From assembly GCA_033557465.1 (NCBI GenBank), contig CM066033.1, positions 708,011,637 through 708,075,636 on the forward strand: 64,000 bases of DNA. The letters run 5' to 3'. The translations under genes were made by a program, and so were the position numbers. Below the pieces are notes generated by a model. It was not told the DNA's origin, searched no databases, and saw nothing but the letters and a program-made list of their open reading frames with translations. This document shows, piece after piece, positions 29,980-40,814 of this stretch (its first letter is position 1; every line of letters starts with the position of its first letter). The DNA comes from Ichthyophis bannanicus (Eukaryota > Chordata > Amphibia > Gymnophiona > Ichthyophiidae).

Positions 29980-31755
29980 AGGACTGATAATGAAGGTACT
30001 GTTTGTAGGCAGATGACTTCCTCGGGTAAAAGGTCTTTTTTCCCGAGCCCTTCATTTTCTGAGAAGGGGCAGAGGTTTTCCTGGAAAGCCTAGTCCTGGT
30101 CAGAGTCTCGGTCTCGAGTTCTGCAGCCTTTTCAGCCATGGGCTTGCCAAAGAGGTTTTCACCTCGGCAGGGGACATCGTCCAACTTGTCCTGGACCCAT
30201 GGCTTGAGGTCGGATGACTGTAGCCAAGCCTGTCGGCGGGCACCGATGCCAGCCCCGGATACTCGGGCCGAAGCCTCGAAGCCATCGTAGGCTGCTCGAG
30301 AGATAAACTTCGAGCACTCTCGAATACCGGTGGAGAAGGCCTGGAACCTCTGCAAAGGTTCCTCGGAGAGACCAGCAGAGAACCCAGCAATCTCCTTTGC
30401 CAGGTCACGGAGGTACATGCCCATGTAGAGCTGGTAAGTCTGGACACGGCAAGCAAGCATAGAGCCCTGGAAGCACTTCTTACCGAGGGCATCCAGGTTC
30501 CGGGCCTCCCAGCCGGGAGGCACCGAGGAGTACATCTTCTGACTTTTCAGTCGATGCATGGCTGATTCCACAACCATGGAGTGGTGCGGTAATTGTGCCT
30601 TTTGGAACCCAGGGCTCTTGCGGACTCGATAAATAGAATCGACCCGCTTGCTTAACACCGGCGTCGAGGCCAGGGTCTCCCACATGCAGAAGAGCAGCCG
30701 CTCCAGCATCAGAGGAACCGGAACAGTAAAGGCCTCCTTCGGGGGAGAGTCATACTGGAGGGCCTCGAGATCCTCGGCTCGAGGCTCCTCCTTGGGATCT
30801 GCGGGGAAGGCCAAGGCCTTGGCCATATCCCGCACGAAGTCCAAGAACTGGGTATCCTCCAGTGGGGACAGTCTCCGAGGTTCGGACTTGGGTGAGTCCG
30901 AGGGGACACACCGAGTCCGATGGGTGTCGGGTGACTCTTCGTCCTCCATCTCTCAGCCCGACTCCTCAGAGGAGGAATCGAGCGGCTCCGGTCGGGCGGG
31001 CACTGATGCTCTCCACCCCGACACCGAGGGAATCGGCGTCGACGACCTCGGCCCCGAACGGGAGGTCGAGGGAGACCGTGGCCGAGGATTGGCTCGGCCT
31101 CCGGGGTTGACTTGGACGTCAATGTCCCGGTGGTCGGGGCAGATGCACCGGTGAGACCGGCGATCAATGCCCACTGCTGTTCCATGAAGGCAGTGAAGCT
31201 GCTCTCCAAGGCCGTCAACCTGAGTCCGAGCTCAGGAGACCCAGCAGCCCCCGACTCGGGCCCCGACGTCGGCTCCCTCAGAGGAGAGTCAACGAGGACA
31301 ACAGCACTTACGTGTCCAGGAGACTCCATCTTGACACGAGGATGCTTTGCAGGCCTCTCCGACTCCAAAGACCCGGGACGGCTATCGGGGCTATGCGACC
31401 TGGCCCTCGAGGAACCAGGAGCGTCCACCAACGCCGCCCTCGCGGGTTTCTTCTTCCTGCGATGTTCCCGCGAAGGAGACCCCCGCTCAGAGGAACCCCG
31501 ACGCTGCTCGGGGCCGGAGTCCCGAGACGTCGAGGCCTCTGATGAGGTCCGGGCTCGGCCGGACGCGGAGTTAGAAAAAATTCTATCCCTCTGGTGCTGC
31601 CGACTCCTCAACACCTTCGAGGACATTTTGCCACACGGACCACAGATCATCGGGTCATGATCGGGTCCGAGGCAACGGAGGCAGCAGTCATGTGTGTCGG
31701 TAAGAGACATAAGTTTCTTACACCGATCACATTTCTTAAACCCGCTGGCAGCCAT
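29867..31755 (-). pseudogene. DIRS A gag-like protein
   Basis: The N-terminal frame starts at 31755 with a zinc-finger-like block ('CDRCKKLMSLTDTHDCCLRC', 'PMICGPC') and a Ser/Arg-rich region. After a frameshift near 31100-31170 and a stop near 30956, the conserved C-terminal domain is open from 30949 to 29867 ('FLDFVRDMAKAL', 'QLPHHSMVVESAM', 'CRGENLFGK', 'KKTFYPRKSSAYKQYL'). The same modules in the same order occur in D. The protein would package element RNA; its exact role in DIRS is not established. Confidence 0.75.
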
Positions 31756-32163
31756 CGGGGGAAAAAGGGCCCCTGCTAGGTCAAAAGACCGGTCTGCCAG
31801 GGAAAAAAAGAAAAAAGGCGCGAACGCCAGTCACAAAGGACAAAAACCAAAAAAGAGAGAAAAGGACTCGATACCGGCATATCGGTCTGAGCGGGAAAAG
31901 GATCCGGCGTCGAACCGGAGAAAAAAAGAGAAAAATACAGAAAATCAACTTTTTCCTCAGGGAAAAACGAACTACGTCCGTCAGGCTCCGCGGAAAAAAG
32001 AAGACTGAGCAAGATGGCACCCTTGGGCGGGAAGGGGACCGCGCATGCGCGCTGCAATTCCCAAAGGCTTTCTTTGAAAGCTGGGGAAATGCTCCGCACG
32101 AGGGCTCCGTCGGCGCCGACATAACCCATATGTGAGGACTGACTTCTTGCTTGGTCCTGGAGA

Positions 32164-32864
32164 AAGGACACCACCTGATTCAGATGAAACAGGGACAGCA
32201 CCTTAGGCAAAAAAGGCGGCACCGGCCGCAAAACTACCTTTGACTCAAAAAAGGACAAAAAGGGCTCCCTACACGACAACGCCTGCAATTCTGAAATCCG
32301 TCTCGCTGACGCAATAGCTACCAAGAACACTACCTTCAACGTCAGATCTTTCAACGTTGCCTCAGCCAGAGGCTCAAACGGACACCTACCCAAACCGTCC
32401 AAGACTAATTGCAGATCCCAGGTAGGAACTAGATTCCTGCCTGGCGGCCGTAACAGACCGACCGCCTTCAAAAATCTCTTCACATCAGGAAGGACCTCCA
32501 ACGCTTGGCCCTTAACCTTCCCCCTGTAACAGGAAATCGCCGCCACCTGCACCCGTAAGGAAGCGGCCGCTAACCCTTTTTGAAAACCATCCTGCAAAAA
32601 AGCTAAGATCTGAGGCACCGACGCTCGCAACGCCTCACATTGCCTGTCGGCACACCACGCTTCAAAAATGCGCCACACTCTCACATACGCCAACGAAGTA
32701 GATCTTCTACGCGCCCCTAGTAAGGTGGACACCACCGCCTCCGAGTAGCCCTTAGCTCTCAACCTTGCCCTTTCAAGAGCCAAGCCGTAAGCGAGAATCG
32801 AGCCACCTGAGGCATGACCAGCAGACCCTGCACCAGAAGATCCTGCCGGACTGGGAGACGCCAC
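32164..32864 (-). pseudogene. DIRS B tyrosine recombinase, N-terminal half
   Basis: From ATG 32864: a Ser/Gly-rich start, the SAM-like N-terminal domain ('ALERARLRAKGYSEAVVSTLL', 'AYVRVWRIFEAWC', 'ILAFLQDGF') and the start of the catalytic domain ('FLVAIASARRISELQAL', first catalytic Arg, about residue 190). It ends at 'SLFHLNQVVS', where DIRS A enters. The open frame continues to 31776 only because A's 5' end happens to be open; that tail is not recombinase. The gene resumes at 26442. Confidence 0.85.
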
Positions 32865-33130
32865 GGCTCATCGACTAACAACCTCCGGAGATCCGCATAC
32901 CAGGGCCTTCGCGGCCAATCCGGCGCAATCAAAATCACTACCCCTCGGTGACTTTCGATGCGACGCACCACTCACACGACTAACACCCAAGGCGGAAACA
33001 CGTACAGCAGCTGACCCACCGGCCAGTCCTGGACGAGAGCATCCAGCCCTTCCAACATTCTCGCTCGCCGCCTGCTGAAGAAGCGACTGACCTTCGCCAA
33101 TTGAAATGTCGCCATGAGATCCATTACCGG
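32759..33130 (-). pseudogene. DIRS B post-RNase H segment
   Basis: A conserved stretch follows RNase H in these elements: 'MDLMATFQLAKVSRFFSRRRARMLEGLDALVQDWP', 'GQLLYVFPPW', then 'VVILIAPDWPRRPWYADLRRLL'. It is one frame away from the RT-RNase H ORF (shift near 33130) and has a TGA near 32972. It overlaps the start of the recombinase frame. Its function is uncertain; in some DIRS elements this position has been related to a Dam-like methyltransferase. Confidence 0.7.
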
Positions 33131-34722
33131 AGCCCCCAGCGACACACTACCATGTCGTACACCTCTGGGTGAAGGTTCCACTCTCCGGGGTCTACCTTTA
33201 CTCGACTTAAGAAGTCGGCCTCCACATTGTCTACTCCTGCCACATGCGCCGCCGACAGCGCCTGCAGATTCTCCTCGACCCACAGGAACAAGCGATCCGC
33301 CTCGTCCTCCAAAGGAGCACTGCCCGTTTCCCCCTGTTTGTTGATGTATGCCACTGTAGTCGCATTGTCCGAAAACACCCGGGCCGCCGCCCCTCTCAGA
33401 AACCGCTGAAAACTGAGCAACGCACGGAACACGGCCCTGAGTTCCAATCTGTTGATGGACCAGGAACTCTCCTGCGCCGACCACTGACCCTGCGCAAACC
33501 TGCCCTGAACATGCGCTCCGCAACCGGACAGGCTGGCATCCGTCATCAGCGGAATCCAATGCGGAGTCTCCAATGGAATTCCTCTGGTCAAGGTCTCCGG
33601 ACGCAGCCACCACTGTAACGCCTCCCGAGTCTCTTCCGGACAAACCAGCCGCCGCGACAGCAGGTCATTCTGATGAGACCACCGCCTGAGCAACACTTGC
33701 TGCAATGGTCTCATATGTGCCCTCGCCCAGGGCACCAACTCGATCGTCGCCGCCATCGTTCCCAGAAGCTGTAAATAATGCCACGCTGTGGGACGAGGCC
33801 TGTCGAGAAACCTCTGCACCAACTTCCTTAACGCCAGCGCACGACGCGGAGGCAAAAACACTCTCCCTGCCGCCGTATCGAACCTTGCCCCCAAATACTC
33901 GAGATTCTGTGATGGGACTAGGCTGCTCTTGGCCATATTGACGACCCATCCTAACTTCTGAAGGAAGCTGACGACCCTGTCCGTCGCCTCCTTGCTTTCC
34001 TTGCGTGACTTTGCGCAAATCAACCAGTCGTCGAGATACGGATGAACCAGCACTCCTTCCTTTCTCAATGCCGCCGCCACGACCACCATGACCTTGGTAA
34101 AGGTGCGCGGCACAATGGCCAGACCGAACGGCAACGCCCGAAATTGAAAATGCCCCATCGGCAGTGCAAACCGGAGGAACCGCTGATGATCCGGGCGAAT
34201 TGGAATGTGCAAATACCCCTCGGCCAAATCGAGCGATGTCAGAAACTCCCCCCTGCGGACTGCCATGATAACCGACCGCAGGGTCTCCATACAAAAATGG
34301 GAAACTCGGAGACACCTGTTCACTCTTTTCAGATCCAAAATGGGCCGATAAGTCCCTTCCTTTTTTGGAACCACAAAATAAATTGAGTATCGACCTAAGC
34401 CGCAAAGCTCTGGGGGCACCGGCACAACCGCTTTGAGCTCCAACAATCTGTTTAACGTCAGTTGAACCGCCTCGCGCTTGTGCCGCGCCTTGTAAGGGGA
34501 CCGGACAAAGGAGTCGGTCACCGGTCTCAGAAATTCCAATGCATAGCCCTCTCGAATCACCTCTAATACCCACTGATCCGTGGTAATTTCGGCCCAGGCA
34601 GCATAAAACTCCTGTAGGCGGCCTCCGACCGCTACCTCTACCTGGGCCGTCCTGACTTCATTGTGGCTTTTTGGCCCCCGCAGAGGAGGCTGCAAAACCT
34701 CTGGAGGCCCCCCGGAAACCAC
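33124..34722 (-). CDS. DIRS B reverse transcriptase - RNase H
   Basis: 532 codons open. The RT lies at about residues 85-300: 'FVVPKKEGTYRPILDLKRVNRCL', 'SLDLAEGYLHIPI', 'RALPFGLAIVPRTFTKVMVVV', and an intact catalytic YLDD ('HPYLDDWLI'). RNase H lies at about 390-515: 'LMTDASLSGCGAHVQG', 'NRLELRAVFRAL', 'VFSDNATTVAYINKQG', 'AGVDNVEADFLSR'. All visible catalytic residues are present. The frame stops short of the usual C-terminal extension because of a frameshift near 33130. The ATG at 34722 follows gag with no clear gap; translation could instead be by reinitiation or frameshift from gag. Confidence 0.85.
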   Translation of the reverse strand: MVSGGPPEVLQPPLRGPKSHNEVRTAQVEVAVGGRLQEFYAAWAEITTDQWVLEVIREGYALEFLRPVTDSFVRSPYKARHKREAVQLTLNRLLELKAVVPVPPELCGLGRYSIYFVVPKKEGTYRPILDLKRVNRCLRVSHFCMETLRSVIMAVRRGEFLTSLDLAEGYLHIPIRPDHQRFLRFALPMGHFQFRALPFGLAIVPRTFTKVMVVVAAALRKEGVLVHPYLDDWLICAKSRKESKEATDRVVSFLQKLGWVVNMAKSSLVPSQNLEYLGARFDTAAGRVFLPPRRALALRKLVQRFLDRPRPTAWHYLQLLGTMAATIELVPWARAHMRPLQQVLLRRWSHQNDLLSRRLVCPEETREALQWWLRPETLTRGIPLETPHWIPLMTDASLSGCGAHVQGRFAQGQWSAQESSWSINRLELRAVFRALLSFQRFLRGAAARVFSDNATTVAYINKQGETGSAPLEDEADRLFLWVEENLQALSAAHVAGVDNVEADFLSRVKVDPGEWNLHPEVYDMVVCRWGLR

Positions 34723-34786
34723 GAAACCCCTGGTTTCTATAAGGGAAACGCCCCCTCTGAACTGGCGGAAACCTAGACGTCCACCA

Positions 34787-35152
34787 ATTTATTTATTTTT
34801 TATTTATTTATTTATTTTTATTTAGTATACATTTGTATACCGCTACTTCCAGCGATCAGCAGCGGTTTGATTACAGATTGGAAATTGTCAAATCATGACA
34901 GGAAACTTTTGAGGTATAAACACATTGATTAGACAGGAAAGCACAGCACACAGAGAACTATTTTACAGGGAACATGGGCTATGGAGGGTTAAGTGGCTTG
35001 CCCAAGACCACAAGGAGCACCTGTGGGACTAGAAACCCCAGTCCTTCCGGCCCAAGGTTGCTGTCCTCTAGTGGGATTTGAACCCCCGACCTTCCGGCCT
35101 GAAGTACCTTGCCCCAACCACTAGGCCACTCCTCCACTCCACTCCACTCCAA
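34787..35152 (-). mobile_element. tRNA-derived SINE with L2-type tail, in DIRS B gag
   Basis: Minus strand: GGAGT repeats, A box (GGCCTAGTGGTTGGGGC), B box (GGGTTCAAATCCC), a body with TCCTTGTGGTCTTGGGCAAG, then AACCGCTGCTGATCG...AGTAGCGGTATA and a TAAA-rich tail ending at 34787. A CCAAT-type short duplication borders it. The gag frame runs into it, so the last 20 or so codons of that open frame ('VVGARYFRPEG...') are SINE sequence. Same family as the copy at 19285-21180. Confidence 0.9.
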
Positions 35153-36519
35153 TGGCGAAACTCTCTCTGTCCGCCCCTAGCCACGGACGGGAACCTCCCC
35201 AGCTTCTGTTTATCCTCGGGCAACCGTCCCCCTTTGGACTCACCCAAATCTTTGACAATCTTGTCCAAATCCTCTCCAAAGAGAAGCTTTCCCTTAAAGG
35301 GAAGCTTACTCAACCTGGCCTTAGAAGAGGCATCTGCCGCCCAATTGTGCAACCACAGATACCGTCGCGCCGCTACTACCGAGGACATACTGTTCGACAG
35401 CCCCCTGATCAGGTCATAATGAATATCCGCCAGGTAAGCCGTTCCGGATTCCAACCGAGCCGCCTCATCCCGCGACTCCTGCTCACAATCTCCCTGGATC
35501 TGCTGGGCCCAGCGCAAACAGGCTCTTGCCACCCAAGCCCCACAAATAGAGGCTTGAATGGAAAGGGCATTCACCTCAAACACCTGCCGCAACAAAACCT
35601 CCAGCTTTCTATCCTGACTATCCTTGAGCGCCGCACTCCCTTCTACGGGAATGGTCGTCTTCTTAGTCACCGCTGACACTGCCGCATCCACTCTCGGCGA
35701 CTTAAAGATCTCCTTATCCTGCTCCACCAAGGGATACAATAGAGACATAACCCTAGACCCCCTAAGGGCAGCCTCAGGCATGTCCCACTCCCCTTGAATC
35801 ATTTCTTTAATTACTCTATGCATAGGGAAAGCCCGTTGGGTTTTCCGGAAGGCCTGCAGAAGCGGATCCTCTAACGCCGCCTCTTCCCCTGGCCCCGATA
35901 CCGGAACATTCAGTACCCTCAACGTCTCCGAGATGAGAGCAGGTAACTCCTCTCTATGAAAGATCCGCACCACTCTGGCCTGATCCTCGTGCTCGGTAAT
36001 CTCACCTTCCTCCAATTCCTCGTCGAACTCCGGATCCTGCTCACTGTCCATCCGCAAATCCTCGGAACAACCTGACATACTCTGCCTCTCAAACTCTCCG
36101 CGTGCTTTCTTTGCTAAAGGCGCCGAAGCAGCTACCGACAGTGGCATACCAGGCGTCTTATGTCCCAAGCCCCAAGCCACGGGACCAAGCCCAGCCGCCG
36201 CGGACGACTGTTCCCGGGATGCTCCACCAAAAGCCTTCTGGATCAGAGCCACAAAGTCCGGGGAGAAAATGGCAGCCATCTCCCCCGGAAAAGATGCCTG
36301 AGCCACTGGCCCATCCGGCCTCGAGGAAGGACCCGGCACTGGATCGTCCAGCTCCACTCCCGGAGACCGAGGCCCCTCATGCGTACCGGCCGGCATCTCC
36401 CCGGCATCCATAAGTTTCTGATCCTCCAGGGCTGCCTGGCTACAGCCCTTACACACCCCGGCCTCTGACACCACTGCCTTCTTCACACCACAGAGCAGGC
36501 ACAATACCTTTCCAGGCAT
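35153..36519 (-). pseudogene. DIRS B gag-like protein, SINE-truncated
   Basis: From ATG 36519: a zinc-ribbon-like block ('CLLCGVKKAVVSEAGVCKGC'), an acidic region, and conserved segments 'MHRVIKEMIQGEWDMPE', 'SRVMSLLYPLVEQDKEIFKSP', 'KKTTIPVEGSAALKDSQDRKLE', 'GTAYLADIHYDLIRGLS' and 'LPFKGKLLFGEDLDKIVKDLGESKGGRLPEDKQ' at the C-terminal side (split here by commas only for reading). The frame is open into the SINE at 35152, which removes the natural C-terminus. The homologue in C is at 44815-46261. Confidence 0.8.
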
Positions 36520-37479
36520 ATTAGCCTCTCTGTCTCACGGACCTGCTGCCTGACCAGGACTCCACCAGAAAGGCACTCTCATACCCAAGGAAGCCCAGCT
36601 GCCGTTCTCCCAACGACTCCGGCCCCGGGCCTTTTTTTTTCTTTTTCACCCCAACAAGCAGGACCCACTGGGAGCTAAAGCCCACCAGAAAGAAGCAGAA
36701 ACGAAGCTGTAGGAGCCCACTACAAGAATTTGTTTCCCCGCTCCTGAAGCCGGCGATTTCCCGCCGAAACCAGCCACGCGCCGCGGCCTGCTCTCTGACC
36801 GGGCGATGTGCCGACAGACGCTGAAGCTAGAAAGACAGAGCTTACCTGCTGCCCGATGCCAGATATTGCTCTGCAGCCTGCCCAGCAACTGCTCACCTTG
36901 AAGGGATTTCCGCCCTCGGGCCAGACTTCCCCGTTGCTGAAAACCGGCAAAAAGCACCGCAGTGCAGCCGCGGCTTCCCGCCCTTCTCCTGCCCAACTCC
37001 CCAGACGCGAACAGGCAATCTCTTCTGTGAGGCGTCGGGAGAGGGCCACTGAGCATCAGCCTGCAGAAACACCCCCCGGGTTCTTCCGCTTGCAACGAAG
37101 CCCCAAACCTAGTCCCCGATTAGCAAGCCAGAGAGGAGGATCCTTCACGGGCAAATTTAAAGACAGAGTCCTAAAATTTAATTTAAAGCTCCCCCTCCAC
37201 CCAAGTAAGCTATTTACCGCCAATGCACTCCATAAAAAAAACAAATAACCCCAAATTTAGAACACTCTACAGCCTTAATTGCTCCTCTAGTGACCGGGAA
37301 CTCCGGCTCACAACCTCCTAGCTGCTTGGAGACTGATCTAAACTGGAGAGGAAGGAGGCAGTGCCTGTGTCCATATACTGGTGTCATCAAAAAAATGACA
37401 TGGATCAGTCTCCAAGCTTCTGGAAGAGGATCACAACTCCAGAGTTTCCGGGACTAGACTGGAGGGACGTTAAGGAAGA

Positions 37480-39176
37480 GGGAAATTATGGAATCCCAAC
37501 AGAGATGTTCCAATAAAGATAAAAACAACTCAGATGGCCTTATGTACAGAGTTGAAAGATTCAAAATTACCCCTATCAACTGATAACCAGATGAACATGA
37601 AAATAAGACAACCTCTAAAATGCCTGTATGCAAATGTTAGAAGTCTAAAAAATAAGATGGGAGAGCTAGAATATATAGGACTAAATGAAAGGTTAGATAT
37701 GATTGGCATCTCAGAGACCTGGTGGAGGAAGGACAACCAATAGGACACTGTGATACCTGGGTACAAACTATATCGCAATGATAGAGTAGATCAAATTGGT
37801 GGAGGGCTTGCACTCTATGTTAGAGAGGGCATTCAGTCACATAGGATTAAAGTTTTGCAGGAAACAAAATACACTGGAATCTCTATGGATAGAAATTCCA
37901 TGTAAAAAGGGGAAGGCACTAGCAGTGGGGGTGTACTACCGACCCCTTGCCAAAAAGAACAGATGGATGATAACATGCTCAAAGAAATCAGGGAAGCTAA
38001 CAAAAGTTACAACACAGTAATAGTGGGTGATTTCAATTACCCCAGTGTCGACTGGGTCAGTGTCACAGCAGGACATGCTAGGGAGATAAAGTTTCAAGAT
38101 GAAATAAATGACTACTTCCTGGAGCAGCTGGTTCATGAAAAGACAAGAGGAGAAGCTATTTTGGACATAGCCCTTAGTGGAACGCAGGATCTGGCACAAG
38201 AGATAAGGGTGGTTAGGGCCACCTGGAAATAGTGATCATAGATGATCACATTTGATTTAATGAATGAAAGGAGGACAGCAACGAAATCCACAATTTAACT
38301 TTCAAAAGGGAAACTATGATAAAATGAGGAAAATAGTTAAGAAAAACTAAAAGGAGCAGTTGCAAAAGTTAAAGATTTACATCAAGCATGGTCGTTGTTT
38401 AAAAGTACTATCTTGGAAGCTCAAAACAGTTGTATTCCATGCTTTAAGAAAAGTGGAAGGAAGGCCAAAAAACTGCCAGCTTGGTTTAAAGGTGAGGTCA
38501 GAGAGGTTATTTCAGCCAAAAAAGCATCTTTCAGGAAATGGAAAACAGAGCCAAATGACAAAAACAGGAAACAAACATTGGCAGGTTAGATGCAAGGCAT
38601 TGATAAGGCAGGCAAAGAGAGAATTTGAAAAAAAGCTTGCCGTGGAAGCAAAAATGCATGATAAAAAAAAAAAGGTTTTAAGTACACTCATAGTCAGTTG
38701 GACCCCTGGATGGCAGAGGGGTAAAAGGGGTGCTAAGTGAGGACAAGGCCATAGCGGAGGGACTGAATAAATTCTTTGCTTCAGTCTTTACTGAAGATAA
38801 TGTAGGGAAGGTACCCATGCCTGAAATGGCATATAAAGGTCATGTATCAGAAGAATTGAAAGAAATATCAATAAACAGGGAAAATGTATTTCAACTATTA
38901 GATAAATTGAAGATAGCAAATCACCTGGACCAGATGGTATACATCCGAGGGTGTTGAAAGAACTGAAACATGAGATTGCAGACCTACTATTAGCAATCTG
39001 AACTATCATTGAAATCATCTATAGTAACTGAAGACTGGCCAATGTAAGTCCAATATTTAAAAGGGTTCTAAGGGTGATCCTGGAAACTACAGACCAACAA
39101 GCCTGACGTCAGTACCGGTAAAAATGGTAGAAACATAGATAGTCATGGTTTATTGAGAGAAAGCCAACATGGATTT
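37480..39176 (+). pseudogene. CR1 ORF2 remnant (3' half of the split CR1)
   Basis: Endonuclease motifs are 'YANVRSLKNKMGEL', 'IGISETWW', 'GGGLALYVREGI' and 'VGDFNYPSVDW', 'EKTRGEAILDIAL'. The linker and early RT follow: 'LPAWFKGEVREV', 'GLNKFFASVFTEDN' and a 'SPGPDGIHP' block broken by frameshift near 38930. It ends at 'SQHGF' near 39170, before the RT core. It continues the CR1 that begins at 23630, beyond DIRS B. At least six frameshifts or stops make it inactive. Confidence 0.75.
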
Positions 39177-39208
39177 AACATAGTAACATAGTAAATGACG
39201 GCAGATAA
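39177..39208 (-). mobile_element. CR1 3'-terminal scrap
   Basis: On the minus strand this is the CR1 3' end (TTATCTGCCGTCATTTACTATG and a repeat of TTACTATG), the same as the plus-strand end at 51570-51598. It is cut at 39208 by the left end of DIRS C. Its upstream part is not found beyond C, consistent with loss at the C/D junction. Confidence 0.6.
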
Positions 39209-39783
39209 GGTGAAATTAGACTTACCTGCTAATTGTTGTTCCTGGAGTAACTCCAGTCTAGTCCCGAACCTCTGGGTTGCGCTCCTCATCCAGCAGCTTG
39301 GAGACTGAGAAACCTCCTTTTGTGATGTCACTGGTATATCCTCTCGGGAGCCGCCTCCTTCTACCAGTACCCTATTGACAAAGCAGACTCACCGGAGCAA
39401 CAAGTAAGTATCAACTGTAACCTTTGCAACTAATTGAACCAATAACCTTTAAAAAAGGGAAAGGACTCCCTTCCTGCAAATGGTCTTTAAACGTGCTGAG
39501 GCCGATCCCTCACCCAAAATGAAGGAGAGTGCCCCAACCTAATTGCCACCTTACCGAAAACACTCTCCCAGGGAACCGAAGCCTCGTAACTGAAAATTCT
39601 TCTTACCCCTGTCAAAACTTAGGAACTTCAGGTTTTTATTCGAAGAAGAATACTGGGGAGGGATACGGGACTTGACTGGAGTTACTCCAGGAACAACAAT
39701 TAGCAGGCAAGTCTAATTTCACCTTCCTGATCGTCCCTCAAGTCTAGTCCTGAACCTCTGGGTATGTAACAGAGCAGTAAGAA

Positions 39784-40755
39784 TCATCCACAGGAGGGAC
39801 CCGCCAGACCAGCCTGAAGTACCGCTGATCCAAAACACGAATCCCCCTTCGTCTGAACATCCAACCGGTAATGCTTAACAAACGAATTCAAAGACGACCA
39901 AGTCGCCGCCTTAAAAATTTCTACCGGCGGTACTAAACGAGATTCTGCCCAGGATGCTGCTTGTGCTCTAGTGGAATGGGCCCTCAGCCACTCAGGCACC
40001 GATCTACCTTTCAACACATATACCGACGCAATCGCCTCCTTGATCTACCTTGCGATGGAAGCCTTCGACGCCGCTTCTCCCTTTCTTGGCCCTGCGAAGA
40101 GGACAAAGAGTCTGTCAGACCTGCGGAAACTCGCGGTCCGGCGCAGATACTTCTTTAATGCCCGACGGACATCAAAGAGATTCAATTTCGTCGTGGACGA
40201 ACCTCCGGTGCTCTCACTGAACACCGCTAAAGAGATTTCTTGATTCATGTGAAACGCCGAAACCACCTTGGGCAAAAAGACTGGCACTGGCCTCAGAACT
40301 ACCTTTGTCTCAAAGAAAGAAAGGTAAGGTTCCTTACAAGATAATGCTTGCAACTCCGAGACTCTTCTCGCTGAACAGATAGCCACCAGAAAAATGACCT
40401 TCAGGATGAGATCCTTCACCGACGCTCGAGTCAAAGGCTCAAATGGCTCCCGTTCCACAGCCTCTAACACGAACGGCAGATGCCATTTAGGTATTACCGG
40501 TCTACACGGCAGCCTCAAAAGAGACACCGCCCTTAAGAATCGCTTAATATCCAAATGTCCCCCGAGTGCCTGACCGCCTATCTTACCTCTGTAACACAAC
40601 AACGCCACTACCTGCACCCTTAGAGACGCGGCAGCTAAATCTTTGTCGAACCCATCCTGTAGGAATTCTAAGATCTGAGGGATAGTCACTCTCAATGCTT
40701 CGCACGTCTTGTCTACGCACCAAGCTTTGAATACCCTCCAGATGCAAACTTAGCT
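39784..40755 (-). pseudogene. DIRS C tyrosine recombinase
   Basis: Frame 40695-40045 holds 'ILEFLQDGFDKDLAAASLRV', 'SARRVSELQAL' (first catalytic Arg) and 'YLRRTASFRRSDRLFVLF'. An in-frame TAG follows at 40045-40047, where B has Trp in 'ARWIKAAI'. The same frame then continues to 39784 with 'AHSTRAQAASWAE' (His and Arg) and 'SFVKHYRLDV' (Tyr nucleophile). All four catalytic residues survive, and the visible lesion in this part is the single stop. The N-terminal domain before 40755 is decayed. Confidence 0.8.
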
Positions 40756-40814
40756 AGAGATGTTGATCTCTTCCAGGCCTTCAACAAAGTGGTAATTACC
40801 ACCGCAGAATACCC

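Larger units (their letters stand above)
26443..32163 (-). mobile_element. DIRS-type retrotransposon A, nested in DIRS B
   Basis: A complete element of a different family from B. Inverted terminal repeats of about 160 bp lie at 26476-26640 and 32000-32160 (sharing CTCACATATGGG, GTCGGCGCCGAC and AAAGAAAGCCTTTGGGAATT). The internal complementary region is at 26706-26815. Minus-strand gag, RT-RNase H and recombinase follow the same order as in B. It splits B's recombinase codons between '..LNQVVS' and 'PVFLAES' with no target duplication; exact ends are ambiguous by 2-3 bases. All its genes carry damage. Confidence 0.9.
25441..37479 (-). mobile_element. DIRS-type retrotransposon B
   Basis: Inverted terminal repeats of about 150 bp lie at 25441-25600 and 37320-37479 (sharing CCAGTCTAGTCCCGGAAACT). 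An internal complementary region at 25868-25985 holds the complements of both ends fused. Minus-strand genes run gag (36519), RT-RNase H (34722), tyrosine recombinase (32864). This is the DIRS plan. No target duplication is present, and CR1 sequence rejoins across it. Two insertions lie inside: DIRS A in the recombinase gene and a SINE in gag. Without them the element would be about 6 kb. Confidence 0.9.

Noticed and set aside
31776..32864. A 362-residue recombinase with a novel C-terminal tail
   Set aside because: The last part after about residue 233 is read-through into the 5' end of DIRS A. The true C-terminus lies at 26442-26010.
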